A DNA stretch of 64,000 bases from Marinobacter flavimaris. Lineage in GTDB: Bacteria > Pseudomonadota > Gammaproteobacteria > Pseudomonadales > Oleiphilaceae. The notes beneath the pieces are model-generated. The model was given only the letters and a program-made list of their open reading frames with translations. It had not been told where the DNA came from and did no database searches. A program made the position numbers and the translations under genes. The stretch lies in NCBI RefSeq assembly GCF_002933295.1, contig NZ_PSSW01000013.1:1-64000 (forward strand), in the 5' to 3' direction. Positions 61,987 through 64,000 of the stretch are shown piece by piece (the stretch's first letter is position 1; each line of letters begins with the position of its first letter).

Positions 61987-62298
61987 ATGGGTGGTTTTCT
62001 GCTGATGGTGACGAAACACCGGGAAGGAGACTTCACTCTCGAGGTCCACAATCTCTTTCGCTATACAGGCTTAAGCGCGATGGCCAGCAGTTTGGCCGAT
62101 GTTTTGGATGCGGCAGTAATTGAATTGGGTCTTTCAGTGCATGAAGTTGGAAAAGTTCAGATTTCAGCGAGTCCTGGAGAGCGCCTGGATCCAGACGATG
62201 GGTGCCATGGAAAGTTCTTTATGGGCCATTTGAAGATTGAGAGCGACCATGAAGGTGTTGGACGAACTTACACTAACAGCAGATGCTGGGGAATATAA
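61987..62298 (+). CDS. Unknown small protein
   Basis: This 103-residue frame lies 42 bases after the previous gene on the same strand. It contains HNLFRYTGLSAMASSLADVL, a helical middle, and an ending rich in Gly and His. The start is unclear: ATG 61987 or ATG 62005 are possible and neither has a good ribosome binding site. No domain is recognised. Coding is supported by length and position only. Confidence 0.45.
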   Translation: MGGFLLMVTKHREGDFTLEVHNLFRYTGLSAMASSLADVLDAAVIELGLSVHEVGKVQISASPGERLDPDDGCHGKFFMGHLKIESDHEGVGRTYTNSRCWGI

Positions 62299-62360
62299 TG
62301 CCATGTCCCTCTGGTGATTATGAGACGGGCATAATGTCGGATAGCGGAAGACGTTGATTC

Positions 62361-62525
62361 GTGAACGATCGAGGCACCTCGGTGCGCACAGTCTTTACAG
62401 ATGGTCTTTTTCGCCCTGGCGGCCCCAATGATTTGCCCGCAAACGTAAAGCGTTTGCGAATGTTCTGTGATGTTCCTATGAGCACCTGCACCGCTCTTCC
62501 CGAACGCATAACAGACATCTGTTAG
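62361..62525 (+). CDS. Possible 54-residue protein
   Basis: A frame from GTG 62361 reads VNDRGTSVRTVFTDGLFRPG and continues to a cysteine at the end (DIC). GGAAG lies 11 bases upstream. It contains two or three cysteines but nothing recognisable. An opposite-strand frame also exists in the same stretch. Low certainty. Confidence 0.3.
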   Translation: MNDRGTSVRTVFTDGLFRPGGPNDLPANVKRLRMFCDVPMSTCTALPERITDIC

Positions 62526-62692
62526 TTTGAGCGCTTTTCTGACGGCGGCAATTCCGATATCTTGCCAATATCCTCAGGGGCCAGGTTCTCCATCGTTTCC
62601 AAACCTTTTTTGCCGATTTCTCTCAGACGCTCAGGCGTGGGTTTGAACTCAGCCTCAACCGCCCTCTGAGGTCTTTTTTGCCGATCTACCAT
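62522..62692 (-). CDS. Small helical protein, 56 residues
   Basis: Minus-strand ATG 62692 to TAA 62522 encodes 56 residues, highly charged, with RPQRAVEAEFKPTPERLREI and KKGLETMENLAPEDIGKI. AGGTAAG lies 4-10 bases before the ATG. It was not on my list of longer frames but has the composition of a real small protein, possibly a DNA-binding or antitoxin-like helix protein. The function is unknown. Its end overlaps the possible 54-residue frame. Confidence 0.6.
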   Translation of the reverse strand: MVDRQKRPQRAVEAEFKPTPERLREIGKKGLETMENLAPEDIGKISELPPSEKRSN

Positions 62693-62878
62693 GTCTTACC
62701 TATCCTCGCGCTGACAACTACAAAACACAAAATCAGTATAAACTGAAAGTTACCGCCGAAACGACAGGTCCGCGATTCTGTGCCCTTAGTGCCCTGCACT
62801 TGGCCTCGATGAACGTAACAGCCCTGTTTATGCACCATTTGGGTGATTGGATAAAAAAGCGCACATAAGAGGACAACT

Positions 62879-63517
62879 ATGAAGCTGGTCTGTATTTCAG
62901 ACACGCACAGTTTACACCGTCAGATCCCAGAAATTCCGGACGGTGACGTGCTGATCCATGCTGGCGATTGTCTTGGCCAAGGAACACTGGAGAATATTCA
63001 AGAATTCAACCAATGGCTTGGCTCATTGCCCCACGAACACAAGATCGTCATTGCCGGCAACCACGATTGGGCTTTTCAAGAAACTCCAGAGTTGGCGAGA
63101 GCGGCGCTGACTAACGCCATATATCTCGAGGATAGTGGGGTGCAGATTTGCGGTATTCGATTCTGGGGATCGCCCTGGACGCCAACATTCATGGACTGGG
63201 CATTTATGCTGGACCGTGGCGATCCGCTGTACCAAAAATGGAAGCTAATTCCTGACAACACTGACGTTCTAATCACGCACGGCCCGCCACATGGCATTGG
63301 AGACGAAGTGCACCTTGGGTTCAAGGCCCAGAATGTCGGCTGTATTCACCTGTCTGATCGGGTAGCTCAACTGTCCCCCACGATCCACGTCTTTGGCCAT
63401 ATCCACGAGGGGTATGGTGAGTATAAAAGAGGTAACACTCGAATGGTCAATGCCAGCACATGCAACGCACGATATGAACCAAATAACCCGCCGATAGTCT
63501 TCAACTTGGAAGTTTGA
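62879..63517 (+). CDS. Calcineurin-like metallophosphoesterase
   Basis: The 212-residue enzyme has the full set of metal-binding motifs: SDTHSLH (residues 7-13), HAGDCLGQG (27-35), VIAGNHDWAF (about 57-66), LITHGPPHGIGD (about 130-141) and VFGHIHEGYG (about 169-178). It resembles the small MPPED-like metallophosphatases. Substrates of this group are mostly unknown; cyclic nucleotides or phosphoesters are possible. AGAGGA precedes the ATG. It is a likely cargo gene of the element. Confidence 0.92.
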   Translation: MKLVCISDTHSLHRQIPEIPDGDVLIHAGDCLGQGTLENIQEFNQWLGSLPHEHKIVIAGNHDWAFQETPELARAALTNAIYLEDSGVQICGIRFWGSPWTPTFMDWAFMLDRGDPLYQKWKLIPDNTDVLITHGPPHGIGDEVHLGFKAQNVGCIHLSDRVAQLSPTIHVFGHIHEGYGEYKRGNTRMVNASTCNARYEPNNPPIVFNLEV

Positions 63518-63525
63518 ACCTAAAA

Positions 63526-63544
63526 GGTCTTTGATCAAAGATCC
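63526..63544. other. Palindrome between convergent genes
   Basis: GGTCTTTGATCAAAGATCC is a near-perfect 19-base palindrome centred on TTGATCAA. It lies 9 bases after the metallophosphoesterase stop and could end transcription from both sides or bind a protein. Confidence 0.4.
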
Positions 63545-63615
63545 AATGCTTTAACCCAAAGCTCAAGCTACTTTCTTCTATTGGCAATACAGACCTTCCC
63601 TCGGGGCTCGAGCAG

Positions 63616-64000
63616 TCAGGAATGAAGGAAGTCCTTATACTTCTCTTTAAGTCTGAAAAGCACATTCGCCTGCTTTTCAGAAGGAATCTGTCCTGGTTTT
63701 TTCGCAACCCGAAGAATCCCCATCAATGAAGGAGTCGCCTCTCCCTCCTCCATCAACAGCTCCTCCAGCCTCGACCAAACATGTGCAGGAGTCGCCAGAA
63801 CATCACTCTGAGCCTGAATGCCCTTGTCCAGCGTCTGGGTTTTCCTCGCCTCCTTTTCACTGTCTTGGGCCGCCTCTCGAGAAATCAGCACAGCCCCGAG
63901 ATCATCCGTTCGGCACTCGATCTGCTTGACCGATTCCCAGAAAGCCTTTCGTTTCGCCAACTCACTAGGGTTACCAACTGGCCTGTTCTCATCAAGCAGT
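63616..64000 (-). CDS. Unknown gene cut by the right window edge
   Basis: The frame is open from the window edge (64000) to the stop at 63616, so at least 127 residues of a longer protein are encoded. The visible part contains PVGNPSELAKRKAFWESVK near the edge, a charged middle and KEKYKDFLHS at the end. It may be read as starting inside the window (TTG 63960), but no stop or ribosome binding site occurs upstream, so I treat it as partial. I do not recognise a family. Confidence 0.6.
   Translation of the reverse strand, partial: LLDENRPVGNPSELAKRKAFWESVKQIECRTDDLGAVLISREAAQDSEKEARKTQTLDKGIQAQSDVLATPAHVWSRLEELLMEEGEATPSLMGILRVAKKPGQIPSEKQANVLFRLKEKYKDFLHS

Larger units (their letters stand above)
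55405..64000. mobile_element. Integrative element at tRNA-Leu(UAA), left end
   Basis: The left boundary is the 3' half of a tRNA-Leu gene; its 5' half is absent. The adjoining integrase, plasmid-type replication protein, repeats and unknown small genes form a coherent accessory block. The right end is not reached in this window; the intact tRNA-Leu copy would be expected there on the minus strand. Size is therefore at least 8.6 kb. The part from 55480 to 63500 is visibly more AT-rich than the left flank. Confidence 0.78.

Noticed and set aside
1..64000. CRISPR array
   Set aside because: No regularly spaced short repeats with unique spacers were seen. The tandem repeats at 61112 are only two long units.

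Overview
The window looks like a chromosomal segment of a marine gammaproteobacterium, most likely Marinobacter or a close relative. This rests on moderate GC content, the glycogen gene set, an FAD-oxidoreductase/SelD fusion, a GNAT/nitrilase fusion and many short chemotaxis, PilZ and ABC-type genes. It is inference from gene content, not from a marker gene.

Left accessory region (1 to about 13,000). Three unrelated + strand genes (a secreted cupin-like protein, a DUF3592 protein, an EEP-family nuclease/phosphatase) are separated by copies of a short repeat with the core GTTCGCTTTGCGACC. They are followed by a secreted LVIVD beta-propeller protein with a PA domain, a methyltransferase and an AraC regulator. 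A complete mercury-resistance locus comes next: merR divergent from merT-merP-merF-merA, with a recognisable MerR operator. Beyond it lie a lipoprotein, a tyrosine recombinase gene broken by one base in a run of eight A residues, a decayed stretch, and a cluster of three 17-bp repeats that looks like a transposon end.

Core region (13,100 to 55,260). It starts with a retropepsin-like 'Zn protease', an ACP phosphodiesterase, an outer-membrane barrel protein and a TrkH-type potassium transporter. A glycogen/alpha-glucan island follows: phosphorylase, SDR, PilZ, malQ, GH57 and glgC on the minus strand, divergent from glgB-glgA-phosphorylase on the plus strand. Together they can make ADP-glucose, build and branch glycogen, and degrade or remodel it. 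After RecQ, a methyl-accepting chemotaxis protein and the GNAT/nitrilase fusion comes a probable selenium locus: a coiled-coil/HhH protein joined to an FAD-oxidoreductase/SelD fusion, a SenB-like selenosugar synthase, and a PhnDCE-type importer of the kind often called putative selenate transporter. The rest is housekeeping and transport genes (ABC-2 exporter, DUF192 lipoprotein, EamA transporter, two crotonases).

Right region (55,405 to the window edge). A 3' half of a tRNA-Leu(UAA) gene sits beside a tyrosine integrase, which marks the left end of an integrated element running past the window. The element carries a large SF2-helicase, plasmid-type replication protein, two tandem 129-bp repeats each holding a 21-bp palindrome (a candidate origin), a candidate small RNA or leaderless micro-ORF, several small unknown genes, a metallophosphoesterase and a gene cut by the window edge. 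This element is the best candidate for something not well described.
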